Shown: positions 1 to 6,230 of the stretch, piece after piece
Position numbering within the stretch: position 1 is the first letter of the stretch
Layout of the letters: every line of letters begins with the position of its first letter
Assembly: GCA_026125925.1 (NCBI GenBank)
Contig: JAHCKF010000106.1
Span: 1-9,578 of the forward strand
DNA length: 9,578 nt
Reading direction: 5' to 3'
Source: Pseudolabrys sp.
GTDB taxonomy: Bacteria > Pseudomonadota > Alphaproteobacteria > Rhizobiales > Xanthobacteraceae
Program-made: the position numbers and the translations under genes
The notes under the pieces: model-generated
What the model saw: the letters and a program-made list of their open reading frames with translations, nothing else
Database searches by the model: none
Told to the model about the DNA's origin: nothing

Positions 1-626
1 TGGCGGCGCTGGCGCGGCGCAACGAGACCGGCACCGGCGACTTCATCGATCTCGCCATGCTCGACGTCTCCACCGCGATCCTCGCCAACCAGGCGATGAA
101 CTATCTGGTGTCCGGCACCGTGCCGGTGCGCCGCGGCAACAAGCATCCCAATATCCAGCCGCAGGACGTGTTCGCGGTGAAGGACGGCCACATCGTCCTC
201 GCCGTGGGCAATGACGAGCAGTTCGTGCGCTTTGCCGCCACCATCGGCCGGCCCGACCTCGCCACCGACGAGCGCTTCCGCCTCAACGAGGCGCGGGTGC
301 GCAACCTGCCCGAGCTGATGACGATCATCGGCGAGCGGCTGATGCAGGACACCGCCGACGCCTGGCTCAATGCCTTCCGCGCCGCCAATGTGCCGTGCGG
401 GCCGATCAACACCATCGACCGCGTCTTCACCGAGCCGCAGGTCGAGCACCGCCAGATGCTGCGCCACTTGCCGCATCCGCTGGCCGGCACGGTGCCGCAG
501 GTGGTGAGCCCGCTGCGCTTCCGCAATTCGCCGCTCAGCTTCGAGGCGGCGCCGCCGCTGCTCGGCGCGCACACGCAGCAAGTGCTGGCCGAACTCGGCA
601 TCAAGGCGAAGGCGGGCGGCGCGTGA
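1..626 (+). CDS. CaiB/BaiF (class III) CoA transferase, 3' part only
   Basis: C-terminal part of a family III CoA transferase, the group that moves CoA between carboxylic acids through an aspartyl-CoA intermediate in the cytoplasm. The reading frame is open from base 3 to the TGA at 624-626, so the gene begins upstream of the window. The ATG at 57 is internal, because the residues before it (ETGTGDFIDLA) match the conserved run that leads into the catalytic region. The Asp at 63-65, in the motif AMLD, is the probable nucleophile by analogy with the catalytic Asp of formyl-CoA transferase. Other family hallmarks are the NVPCGPINT segment and the C-terminal LLGAHTQQVLAELGI. The downstream CMD-family gene follows closely, with an overlapping possible GTG start at 623. 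The acid substrate is not predictable. The family call is firm. Confidence 0.93.
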   Translation, partial: AALARRNETGTGDFIDLAMLDVSTAILANQAMNYLVSGTVPVRRGNKHPNIQPQDVFAVKDGHIVLAVGNDEQFVRFAATIGRPDLATDERFRLNEARVRNLPELMTIIGERLMQDTADAWLNAFRAANVPCGPINTIDRVFTEPQVEHRQMLRHLPHPLAGTVPQVVSPLRFRNSPLSFEAAPPLLGAHTQQVLAELGIKAKAGGA

Positions 627-664
627 CACGCGACGTTCGGGCTTCAACGAACGAACAGATAACT

Positions 665-670
665 GGAGAG
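665..670 (+). promoter_or_regulatory. Ribosome binding site that selects a TTG start
   Basis: GGAGAG lies six bases before the TTG at 677. This favours TTG 677 over the upstream GTG at 623, which overlaps the previous stop, and over the internal ATG at 719, which has no comparable site. Confidence 0.6.
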
Positions 671-676
671 CACTCC

Positions 677-1291
677 TTGGCGACACCGGCGCGCATTCCT
701 CTACCCGAACCCGACACGATGACTCCGGAGCAGCGCAAGGTCCTCGATGCCGTGCTGAACGGGCGCCGCGGCGCGCTGATCGGTCCGCTGCGCGCGGCGC
801 TGCATAATCCGGCGCTGGCCGATCGCTGGCAGCAGCTCGGCGAAATCCTGCGCTTCAAGACGGTGTTTCCGCCAGCGCTCAACGAACTGGCGGTGCTGGT
901 GACGGCGCGGCGCTGGAATTCCGAACTCGAGTGGGTGATCCACGCCAAGGCGGCGCGTGACGCCGGCCTGCCCGAGGCGATCATCGCCGCGATCCGCGAT
1001 CGCCAGTCGCCGGTGTTCGACGATGAAGCCTATCGCGAAGTCTACGACTATGTGCGCTCGCTGCAGAACGACGGCACCGTGTCGGATGATTGCTATGGCG
1101 CGATCGTCAAGCGCTGGGGCCCCGTCGGCGTCGTCGAACTCACCGCGTTGACCGGCTACTACGTCATGGTGTCGCTGACCTTGAACGCGCACCGAATTCC
1201 GCTGCCGGAAGGCCACAAGCCCGAACTCTATCCGGCCGGCCCGAGCGATCCGACGCTGACGCCGATCCCGGCGTCGGCCGACCGTCAATAA
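677..1291 (+). CDS. Carboxymuconolactone decarboxylase (CMD/AhpD-like) family protein
   Basis: Predicted 204-residue cytoplasmic protein of the all-helical CMD/AhpD fold. It resembles the single-domain 'carboxymuconolactone decarboxylase family' proteins found in catabolic clusters. The central helix carries E85-W86-x-x-H89, then KAARDAGLPEAI, the usual family pattern. The CxxC redox pair of AhpD-type peroxidases is absent, so a disulfide reductase role is unlikely and a decarboxylase or lactone-type role fits better. The C-terminal half has a hydrophobic helix (VELTALTGYYVMVSLTLNAH) that normally packs into the multimer core. The TTG start at 677 is chosen from its GGAGAG site; an ATG at 719 or a GTG at 623 would also be in frame. 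It sits between a CoA transferase and a BKACE, probably in one transcript. The exact reaction is unknown. Confidence 0.85.
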   Translation: MATPARIPLPEPDTMTPEQRKVLDAVLNGRRGALIGPLRAALHNPALADRWQQLGEILRFKTVFPPALNELAVLVTARRWNSELEWVIHAKAARDAGLPEAIIAAIRDRQSPVFDDEAYREVYDYVRSLQNDGTVSDDCYGAIVKRWGPVGVVELTALTGYYVMVSLTLNAHRIPLPEGHKPELYPAGPSDPTLTPIPASADRQ

Positions 1292-1299
1292 GAAAACTG

Positions 1300-1305
1300 A
1301 AGGGA
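1300..1305 (+). promoter_or_regulatory. Ribosome binding site for the BKACE GTG start
   Basis: AAGGGA lies nine bases before the GTG at 1315 in the 23-base gap after the CMD-family gene. It supports GTG 1315 over the longer upstream open frame, whose translation before this point is shadow sequence. Confidence 0.5.
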
Positions 1306-1314
1306 AACGTCATC

Positions 1315-2244
1315 GTGAGCGCTGAAACGATCATCACTTGTGCGGTCACCGGGTCGAGCCTCACACCCTCGATGTCGCCTTATCTGCCGATCACGCCGCA
1401 GCAGATCGCCAAGGATGCGATCGACGCGGTCGCCGCCGGCGCTTCGGTCGTGCATCTGCACGCCCGCGATCCGAATGACGGCCGGCCGTCCAACGATCTC
1501 GCGGTCTGGAAGGAAATCGTGCCGGCGATCCGCGCTAAATGCGACGGCATCATCAACATGTCGGCCTCGCGCGGCGCCACGGCGGACGAGCGCCTGTCGG
1601 CGGTGCTGCCGCTGCGGCCGGAGATCGCCACCGTGATCGTCGGCTCGATGAATTACGGCCGCTTCCGCAAGGCGGAGGATCAGAAGGCCGTCGAGTTCAA
1701 ATATCAGTGGGAGCGCGATCTGCTCAGCGGCCCTGACGCCTACGAGGTCGTGACCTCGAACACCTTCGGCAAAATCGGCCGCATGATCGACATGCTGATC
1801 GACGCCGACATCGCTATGGAATTCGAGTGCTACGACGTCGGTCATCTCTACATCCTCGACTATCACCTGCAATCGAAGAACGTAAAGAAGCCGATCATCG
1901 TCCAGTTCCTCACCGGCATTCTCGGCGGCATTCCCTCGGAGGTCGATCATCTGGTGCATCTGCGGCAGACATCGGAACGGCTGTTCGGCCGCGATTGCAT
2001 CCTGTTCACGCACGGCACCGGCACGCGCAACATGCGCGCCGCGGCGACCGGCGCGTTGATGGGCACGCATGTGCGGGTCGGGCAGGAGGACAATCTGTTC
2101 GACAGACCGGGCGTGCTGTTCAAGTCGAATGCCGCGCAGGTGGAGAAGGTCTCGCGCATTCTCAATGACCTCAATTGCACGATCGCGACGCCGGCCTCGG
2201 CGCGCAAGATCCTCGGCCTCGGCGAGAGGGTAGCGCTGTCGTGA
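1315..2244 (+). CDS. Beta-keto acid cleavage enzyme (BKACE, DUF849 family)
   Basis: Predicted 309-residue TIM-barrel, Zn-dependent enzyme of the BKACE family (founding member Kce, 3-keto-5-aminohexanoate cleavage enzyme). The family condenses a beta-keto acid with acetyl-CoA to give acetoacetate and a new CoA ester. Visible hallmarks are the N-terminal segment PITPQQIAKDA, the metal-binding H47-L-H49-A-R51-D motif, the GILGGIP loop, and VRVGQEDN, where E258 corresponds to the third metal ligand. Length equals the family norm. The GTG start has a reasonable Shine-Dalgarno sequence. The position aligned with Kce Glu14 appears to be Ser15 (TGSSLTP), so the substrate is probably not that of Kce. 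The stop codon overlaps the GTG of the MBL gene (GTGA), which implies translational coupling. The keto acid substrate is unknown. Confidence 0.92.
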   Translation: MSAETIITCAVTGSSLTPSMSPYLPITPQQIAKDAIDAVAAGASVVHLHARDPNDGRPSNDLAVWKEIVPAIRAKCDGIINMSASRGATADERLSAVLPLRPEIATVIVGSMNYGRFRKAEDQKAVEFKYQWERDLLSGPDAYEVVTSNTFGKIGRMIDMLIDADIAMEFECYDVGHLYILDYHLQSKNVKKPIIVQFLTGILGGIPSEVDHLVHLRQTSERLFGRDCILFTHGTGTRNMRAAATGALMGTHVRVGQEDNLFDRPGVLFKSNAAQVEKVSRILNDLNCTIATPASARKILGLGERVALS

Positions 2245-3170
2245 TCCGCTCCTGGCAGATCGGCGAGGCGATGGTCGTCGGCCTGACCGAATATTTCGGT
2301 CCGGTCCACGTGCCGAGACTGCTGTTTCCGGCCATGGATCACGACGTGCTGCGCGGCTTGCGTTCTCAGTTCGAGGGCGTGCACTGGTTTGAGAGCGTCG
2401 ATCGCCTGGTGATCGGCTTCCAGATCTGGATCCTGCATCACGCCGGCCGCGTCATTCTGATCGACACCGGCGTCGGCAATTACAAGTCGCGGACGACACC
2501 GCGCGCCAACAAGCTCAACACCGTGGTGCCGGCCTGGCTGGCCGCCGCCGATGCCGGTCCCGATCAGGTGACCGACGTGGTCATGACGCACCTGCACAGC
2601 GATCACGTCGGCTGGAACACGCAGCTCGACGGCGAGCGCTGGGTGCCGACGTTTCCCAAGGCGACCTATCACATCCCCAAGGACGACTACGCCTGGTTTC
2701 GCGAGTTCAATCTCAGCGGCAGGGCCAAGGACGGCGGCTCGTTTTACGACAGCGTGGAGCCGGTGGTGGAAGCGGGCCTCGCTCGCTTCGTTTCGCCGGG
2801 CGATCGCGTCGCCGGCTGCCTCGATGCCGTGGCCGCCTTCGGTCATACGCCGGGACAATTGAATTACTGGCTGCAATCGGGCGGCCGCACCGCAGTGTTC
2901 GCGGGCGACGTGCTGCATCACCCGGTGCAGGTCTATCGCCCGGCGTGGAATACGGTGGTCGATATCCAGCCGGAGATTGCAGCGGCGACGCGTGCGGCGT
3001 TTCTCGAGCGGGTTGCCGACAGCGGCACCTTGGTCCTGCCTTGTCATTTCGGGCCGCCGAACTGCGGCTTCATTCGCCGCGACGGCGAGGGCTACGCCTT
3101 CACGCCGGCAGGCGGCGAGCCGCCCTGCGGGTTGGCGGCGCAAGACCCGTGGTCGCGCCATGCCGCCTGA
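2241..3170 (+). CDS. MBL-fold metallo-hydrolase
   Basis: Predicted 309-residue metallo-beta-lactamase-superfamily hydrolase. The metal site is complete: H117-x-H119-x-D121-H122, then H202 in GHTPG, D223 in AGDVLHH, and H269 in PCHFGPP. The IDTGVGN strand (residues 74-80) is the usual entry to the fold. This ligand set fits the binuclear-metal branch that includes lactonases and organophosphate or ester hydrolases. No signal peptide is seen, so it is probably cytoplasmic. The GTG start overlaps the BKACE stop by the bases GTGA, with GAGAGGG at 2224-2230 as a possible ribosome binding site. In this setting it may open a lactone or hydrolyse an ester or thioester intermediate, but that is inference. 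No clear terminator follows. Confidence 0.9.
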   Translation: MIRSWQIGEAMVVGLTEYFGPVHVPRLLFPAMDHDVLRGLRSQFEGVHWFESVDRLVIGFQIWILHHAGRVILIDTGVGNYKSRTTPRANKLNTVVPAWLAAADAGPDQVTDVVMTHLHSDHVGWNTQLDGERWVPTFPKATYHIPKDDYAWFREFNLSGRAKDGGSFYDSVEPVVEAGLARFVSPGDRVAGCLDAVAAFGHTPGQLNYWLQSGGRTAVFAGDVLHHPVQVYRPAWNTVVDIQPEIAAATRAAFLERVADSGTLVLPCHFGPPNCGFIRRDGEGYAFTPAGGEPPCGLAAQDPWSRHAA

Positions 3171-3209
3171 ATTTGTCGCAAACACGGAGCGCGCAATGGC
3201 GAAAGCCAG

Positions 3210-3237
3210 TTGCCAGCACGGCTATATGAGCTATAGA
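3210..3237 (+). promoter_or_regulatory. Possible sigma-70-type promoter for the transporter/hydratase operon
   Basis: TTGCCA at 3210-3215 and TATAGA at 3232-3237 are separated by 16 bases, a plausible -35/-10 pair. The AT-rich block stands out sharply from the GC-rich surroundings, lies about 75 bases before the binding-protein gene, and overlaps the inverted repeat at 3225-3248. The elements are imperfect and the call rests on position and composition only. Confidence 0.35.
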
Positions 3238-3248
3238 TATAGCTTATA
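3225..3248. promoter_or_regulatory. Candidate operator: AT-rich inverted repeat
   Basis: Two 10-base arms, TATGAGCTAT (3225-3234) and ATAGCTTATA (3239-3248), are reverse complements at 9 of 10 positions around a 4-base centre, AGAT. The inner six bases of each arm (AGCTAT/ATAGCT) match perfectly. An overlapping smaller repeat, CTATA-N5-TATAG, lies at 3222-3236. Size and symmetry suit a dimeric repressor of the MarR, GntR or similar type, and the repeat covers the putative -10 element, as expected for repression. No regulator gene is in the window. A transcription terminator is unlikely because the stem is AT-rich and no T-run follows. Confidence 0.5.
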
Positions 3249-3300
3249 AGATCAAGAGAGCGCGGACGCTCCAGACATGATGTCGAGCACGACGAAAACA

Positions 3301-3307
3301 GGGAGGA
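3301..3307 (+). promoter_or_regulatory. Strong ribosome binding site for a TTG start
   Basis: GGGAGGA, with a perfect GGAGG core, lies about five bases before the TTG at 3312. No ATG or GTG in frame could give a complete Tat signal peptide, so the TTG start is well supported. Confidence 0.7.
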
Positions 3308-3311
3308 AAAA

Positions 3312-4367
3312 TTGATCGATCGTCGCCAGGTTACATTGGGTTTTGCTGCCGCCGCCGCGACCGCGGCCACCGGCCCGTTCGGATTGGGTCGCGCCAGCGC
3401 CGCCAGCCCCGAACTCGTTGCCGCCGCCGAGAAGGAAGGCAAGGTCGTCTGGTACACGACGATGATCGTGAACCAGGCCGTGCGTCCGATCGCCGACGCG
3501 TTCATGAAGAAGTATCCCAAGATCAAGGTCGAGTTTACGCGCGCCGGCAGCGGCGACACGGCGCTCAAGATCATCAACGAACATCAAGCCGGCCGCATGA
3601 TGGGCGACGTATTCGACGGCACGGCGACGTTCTCGTCGGTCATGCCGGCGGGTGCGGTGCAGCCTTACAAGGCAGCGGAAGCGGCCGCCTATCCGGACGA
3701 ACTCAAGGATCCGGACGGCCACTGGACCGCGCTCAATCTTTATTTCCTCACCTCCGCCTACAACACCAATCTGGTGAAACCGGATCAGGTGCCGAAGAGC
3801 TTCGACGATCTGCTCGATCCGAAATGGAAGGGCCAGATGGTGTGGTCCACGGTGCCGGAGCCGGTCGCCGCGCCGGGCTTCCTCGGCAACATGCTGCAGA
3901 TCAAGGGCGACAAGGCCGGCATGGAATACATCGACAAGCTGGCGGCGCAGAAGATCACCAACATGTCGTCGTCGCAGCGCACCGTGCTCGACCGCGTCAT
4001 CGTCGGCGACTTCCCGCTCGGCCTGATGGTGTTCAACCATCACGTCGATATCTCCAAGGCCAAGGGCGCGCCGATCGAGTGGCTGCATATGGAGCCGCTG
4101 GTCAGCGCCGCCAGTCTGCTCGGCCTCATCAAGGGCGGTCCCAACCCGAATGCCGGCAAGCTGCTGATCGAATACATGCTGTCGGAGGAGGGCCAAAAGG
4201 TGCTCGCCGGCACCAGCTATCTGCCGGCGCATCCCAAGGTGCAGGCCACGATCCCGACCTTGCTGCCGACCGGGCCGAAGCCGTTCAAATACACGCTGAT
4301 GTCGCCGAAGATCGTCGACGCCAACCTCAAGACCTGGATCAAGCTGCTCAACGAGAAGTTCGCCTGA
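3312..4367 (+). CDS. ABC transporter periplasmic solute-binding protein (AfuA/FbpA-like), Tat-exported
   Basis: Predicted 351-residue family 1 extracellular solute-binding protein. Residues 1-31 form a twin-arginine signal: D3-R4-R5-Q-V-T-L, an Ala-rich hydrophobic stretch, then an ASA/A cleavage region. The mature part opens with PELVAAAEKEGKVVWYTT, typical of Fe(III)/AfuA-like binding proteins. It then shows a family-like lobe arrangement with LYFLTSAYNTNLV and LLDPKWKGQMVW. The place where ferric-binding proteins carry an adjacent Tyr pair reads F241-N-H243-H244-V here. Iron binding is therefore doubtful and a small organic anion is more likely. The gene begins a new transcription unit after an operator-like repeat. 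A stem-loop follows it before the permease gene, so it is probably expressed above the membrane parts. The ligand is unknown. Confidence 0.9.
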   Translation: MIDRRQVTLGFAAAAATAATGPFGLGRASAASPELVAAAEKEGKVVWYTTMIVNQAVRPIADAFMKKYPKIKVEFTRAGSGDTALKIINEHQAGRMMGDVFDGTATFSSVMPAGAVQPYKAAEAAAYPDELKDPDGHWTALNLYFLTSAYNTNLVKPDQVPKSFDDLLDPKWKGQMVWSTVPEPVAAPGFLGNMLQIKGDKAGMEYIDKLAAQKITNMSSSQRTVLDRVIVGDFPLGLMVFNHHVDISKAKGAPIEWLHMEPLVSAASLLGLIKGGPNPNAGKLLIEYMLSEEGQKVLAGTSYLPAHPKVQATIPTLLPTGPKPFKYTLMSPKIVDANLKTWIKLLNEKFA

Positions 4368-4390
4368 TCGCCGAACCTCTGACGACCATC

Positions 4391-4423
4391 GGTGCGCGGC
4401 GGGCTTGAGGCCTGCCGCGCATC
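4391..4423 (+). terminator. Intercistronic GC-rich stem-loop (attenuator or mRNA-stabilising hairpin)
   Basis: GCGCGGCGGGC (4394-4404) pairs with GCCTGCCGCGC (4410-4420) around the 5-base loop TTGAG, with one G-T wobble. Three further outer pairs, one of them a wobble, extend the stem to 4391/4423. Only a weak pyrimidine stretch (ATCCTATTCCC) follows rather than a T-run. It lies between the binding-protein and permease genes, where such hairpins commonly protect the upstream message or cause partial termination. Confidence 0.6.
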
Positions 4424-4463
4424 CTATTCCCGATATCACTTTTGAGGCTGGCGACAGCGCACG

Positions 4464-6199
4464 ATGGAGGCAAGACTGAGCGTCCTTACGCCCAGCGCGA
4501 CGGTTGAACGCAAGCGCATGAGCCAGACGGCCGTGCTCGCTTGGGTGCTCGGCATCATTCTCGCCGTGCTGGTGCTGCCGCCGGCGATCATCCTCATTAT
4601 GCGCTCGGTCGCGGTCACCAATGCCGACGCCACCGTGGGCGGCTTCACGCTCGAGCATTTCGCGCGCTTCATCCACAGTCCGGAATTGCTGCGCACCTTG
4701 TCGAACTCGCTGATCTTCGCGGTGTGTTCGACCATTATCGGTTTGCTGTTCGGCGGCACGCTCGCCTGGCTGGTCGAACGCACCAATACGCGCTTCAAGG
4801 GTCTGGCTTACGTCACCACCATCATTTCGATGGGCACACCCTATATCCTTTATGTCAGCGCCTGGCTGTTTCTGCTCGGCCGCTCGGGGCCGTTCAACGA
4901 TCTCTATCGCCAGCTCACCGGCAGCTTCCGGCCGCTGTTCGATCCGTACTCGCTCGGCGGCATGATCCTGATCGAGGGCTTCCTCTGGTCGCCGCTGGTG
5001 TTCCTGCTGATGTCGTCGACGTTCCGCGCCGCCAACGCGGAGATGGAAGAAGCGGCGCGCATGAGCGGCGCCACCGTCTTCCGCACCATCTGGACGATCT
5101 CGATCAAGATGGCCAAGCCCGCCATTCTGGCGCTGGCGCTGTTCGTCTTCATCCGCGCCATCGAGGCCTTCGAGGTGCCGATTCTGGTCGGCCACCCCGG
5201 CAAGGTGAACGTGCTGACCACGGAAGTGTATCAGTCGATCAGGAGACGATCCCGCCGGATCTCGGCTATGCCAGCGCACCTATTCGGTGGTGCTGCTGGC
5301 GGTCGTCGCGTGCTGCTGCATTCTACAATCGCCTCTCGCTGTGCCGGCCGCTACTCGACCGTCACCGGCGGGCTATCGGCCGCGGCAGTTCGATCTTGGC
5401 GGCTATCCTGGATCGGCGACCTGCTGGTGCTGTTCAACTTCTGCATCGTGCTGTTGCTGCCGCTCGTTGGCGCTGCTGTGTACTGTCGCTGCTGCCCTAT
5501 ATGCGCGCCATGAGTTTCGCGGCGATCAGCGGTTTCAACCTGGCGAACTACGTCACGGTGCTGACGTCGGATTACTACCGTACGCTGGCGACGAACACGC
5601 TCGCCGTCGGCGCGGTCGCCGCGACGCTCGGTATGATCCTGTCGTTCTTCGTCGGCTGGCTGAGCGCGCGGCGGCGGCCGGGCGGCCAGATCCTCGATCA
5701 GCTCGCCACCGTGCCGCTGGTGTTTCCCGGCGTCGTCATGGGCGTCGCCTTCCTGATGATCCTGCTCAACGTGCCGCTGCCGATCTACGGCACCATCTGG
5801 GCGCTGATCATCGCCTATGTGGTGCGCTATTTGCCGTACGGCCTGCGCTACACCTACACCGGCGTCTTGCAGATCCATAAGGAACTGGAAGAAGCCGCCG
5901 GCGCCAGCGGCGCGACACCGATGCAAGCGTTGCGGCGGATCATCGCGCCGCTCTTGTCGCCGGCGATCATTTCCGGCTGGCTTTTCATCTTCCTGATCGC
6001 CACCAAGGAGCTCGCTGTCGCCGTGCTGCTGGCAGGACCGAGCTCGCAAGTGGTGGCCGTCGGCATGTACGATCTGTGGGTCAACGGGCAGGGCGGTGAA
6101 CTTGCGGCCTTCGGCCTGATCTGGGCGGCGGTCATGGCGCTGGTCGCGTCGGCCTTCTACTTCGTTGCCGAGAAGAGCGGCCGCGGCGGCATCCAGTAA
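4464..6199 (+). pseudogene. ABC transporter permease with two permease domains (AfuB/FbpB-like), disrupted by clustered frameshifts as sequenced
   Basis: Inner-membrane permease of the two-domain ferric/thiamine-type family, expected to be about 580 residues with two six-helix halves. The N-half is intact in one frame from 4464 to about 5239, with hydrophobic helices and an EAA coupling loop (EEAARMSGA at 5046-5072). The C-half is intact in another frame from about 5483 to the TAA at 6197-6199, with its own EAA loop (EEAAGASGA at 5888-5914). Between them the homologous reading passes through all three frames, so no single ORF spans the gene; the N-half frame stops at 5511-5513. If all shifts are lost bases, restoring them would give about 582 residues, the family length. 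The ATG at 4464 lacks a good ribosome site. An internal GGAGG at 4466-4470 precedes an in-frame CTG at 4476, and a later ATG is at 4518, so the start is uncertain. Confidence 0.85.
5240..5483 (+). other. Cluster of about nine frame changes within the permease gene
   Basis: Recognisable permease fragments occur in successive frames: QETIPPDLGYASA from 5240, YSVVLLAVVA from 5281, LLH from 5313, FYNRLS from 5321, CAGRYSTVTG from 5340, GYRPRQFDLGGY near 5371-5406, WIGDLLVLFNF from 5409, ALL from 5470, then LSLLPYMRAM from 5483. The first four shifts each match loss of one base, and the later ones match loss of one or two. The bases before and after this stretch read cleanly. Sequencing or consensus error is the simplest explanation; real decay is the alternative. 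Confidence 0.85.
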
Positions 6200-6230
6200 C
6201 GGCACGGACCGGGAGACAGGGATTAGGACG

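Noticed and set aside
57..626. ATG at 57 as the start of a short complete protein.
   Set aside because: The conserved CoA transferase sequence continues in frame upstream to the window edge.
1947..3185. A 412-codon open frame on the minus strand across the BKACE end and MBL gene.
   Set aside because: Same antisense composition pattern; the plus strand carries the full metal-ligand set of an MBL hydrolase.
3197..3208. TGGC-GAAA-GCCA mini hairpin after the MBL gene as a terminator.
   Set aside because: Only four base pairs and no T-run follow it.
3252..5279. A 675-codon open frame on the minus strand opposite the binding protein and permease.
   Set aside because: Its translation is rich in Arg, His, Asp and Glu with low complexity, typical of the antisense of GC-rich genes, while the plus strand encodes clear family motifs.
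5287..5880. A 197-codon plus-strand frame starting in the permease shift zone, as a separate gene.
   Set aside because: Only short pieces resemble permease; after about 5480 the family sequence continues in another frame, so this is a shift fragment plus shadow.
4464..6199. Two separate single-domain permease genes instead of one broken gene.
   Set aside because: The fragments between the halves form the expected linker and first helix of the second domain in order, and no start codon with ribosome site precedes the second half. The two-domain length also fits this transporter family.
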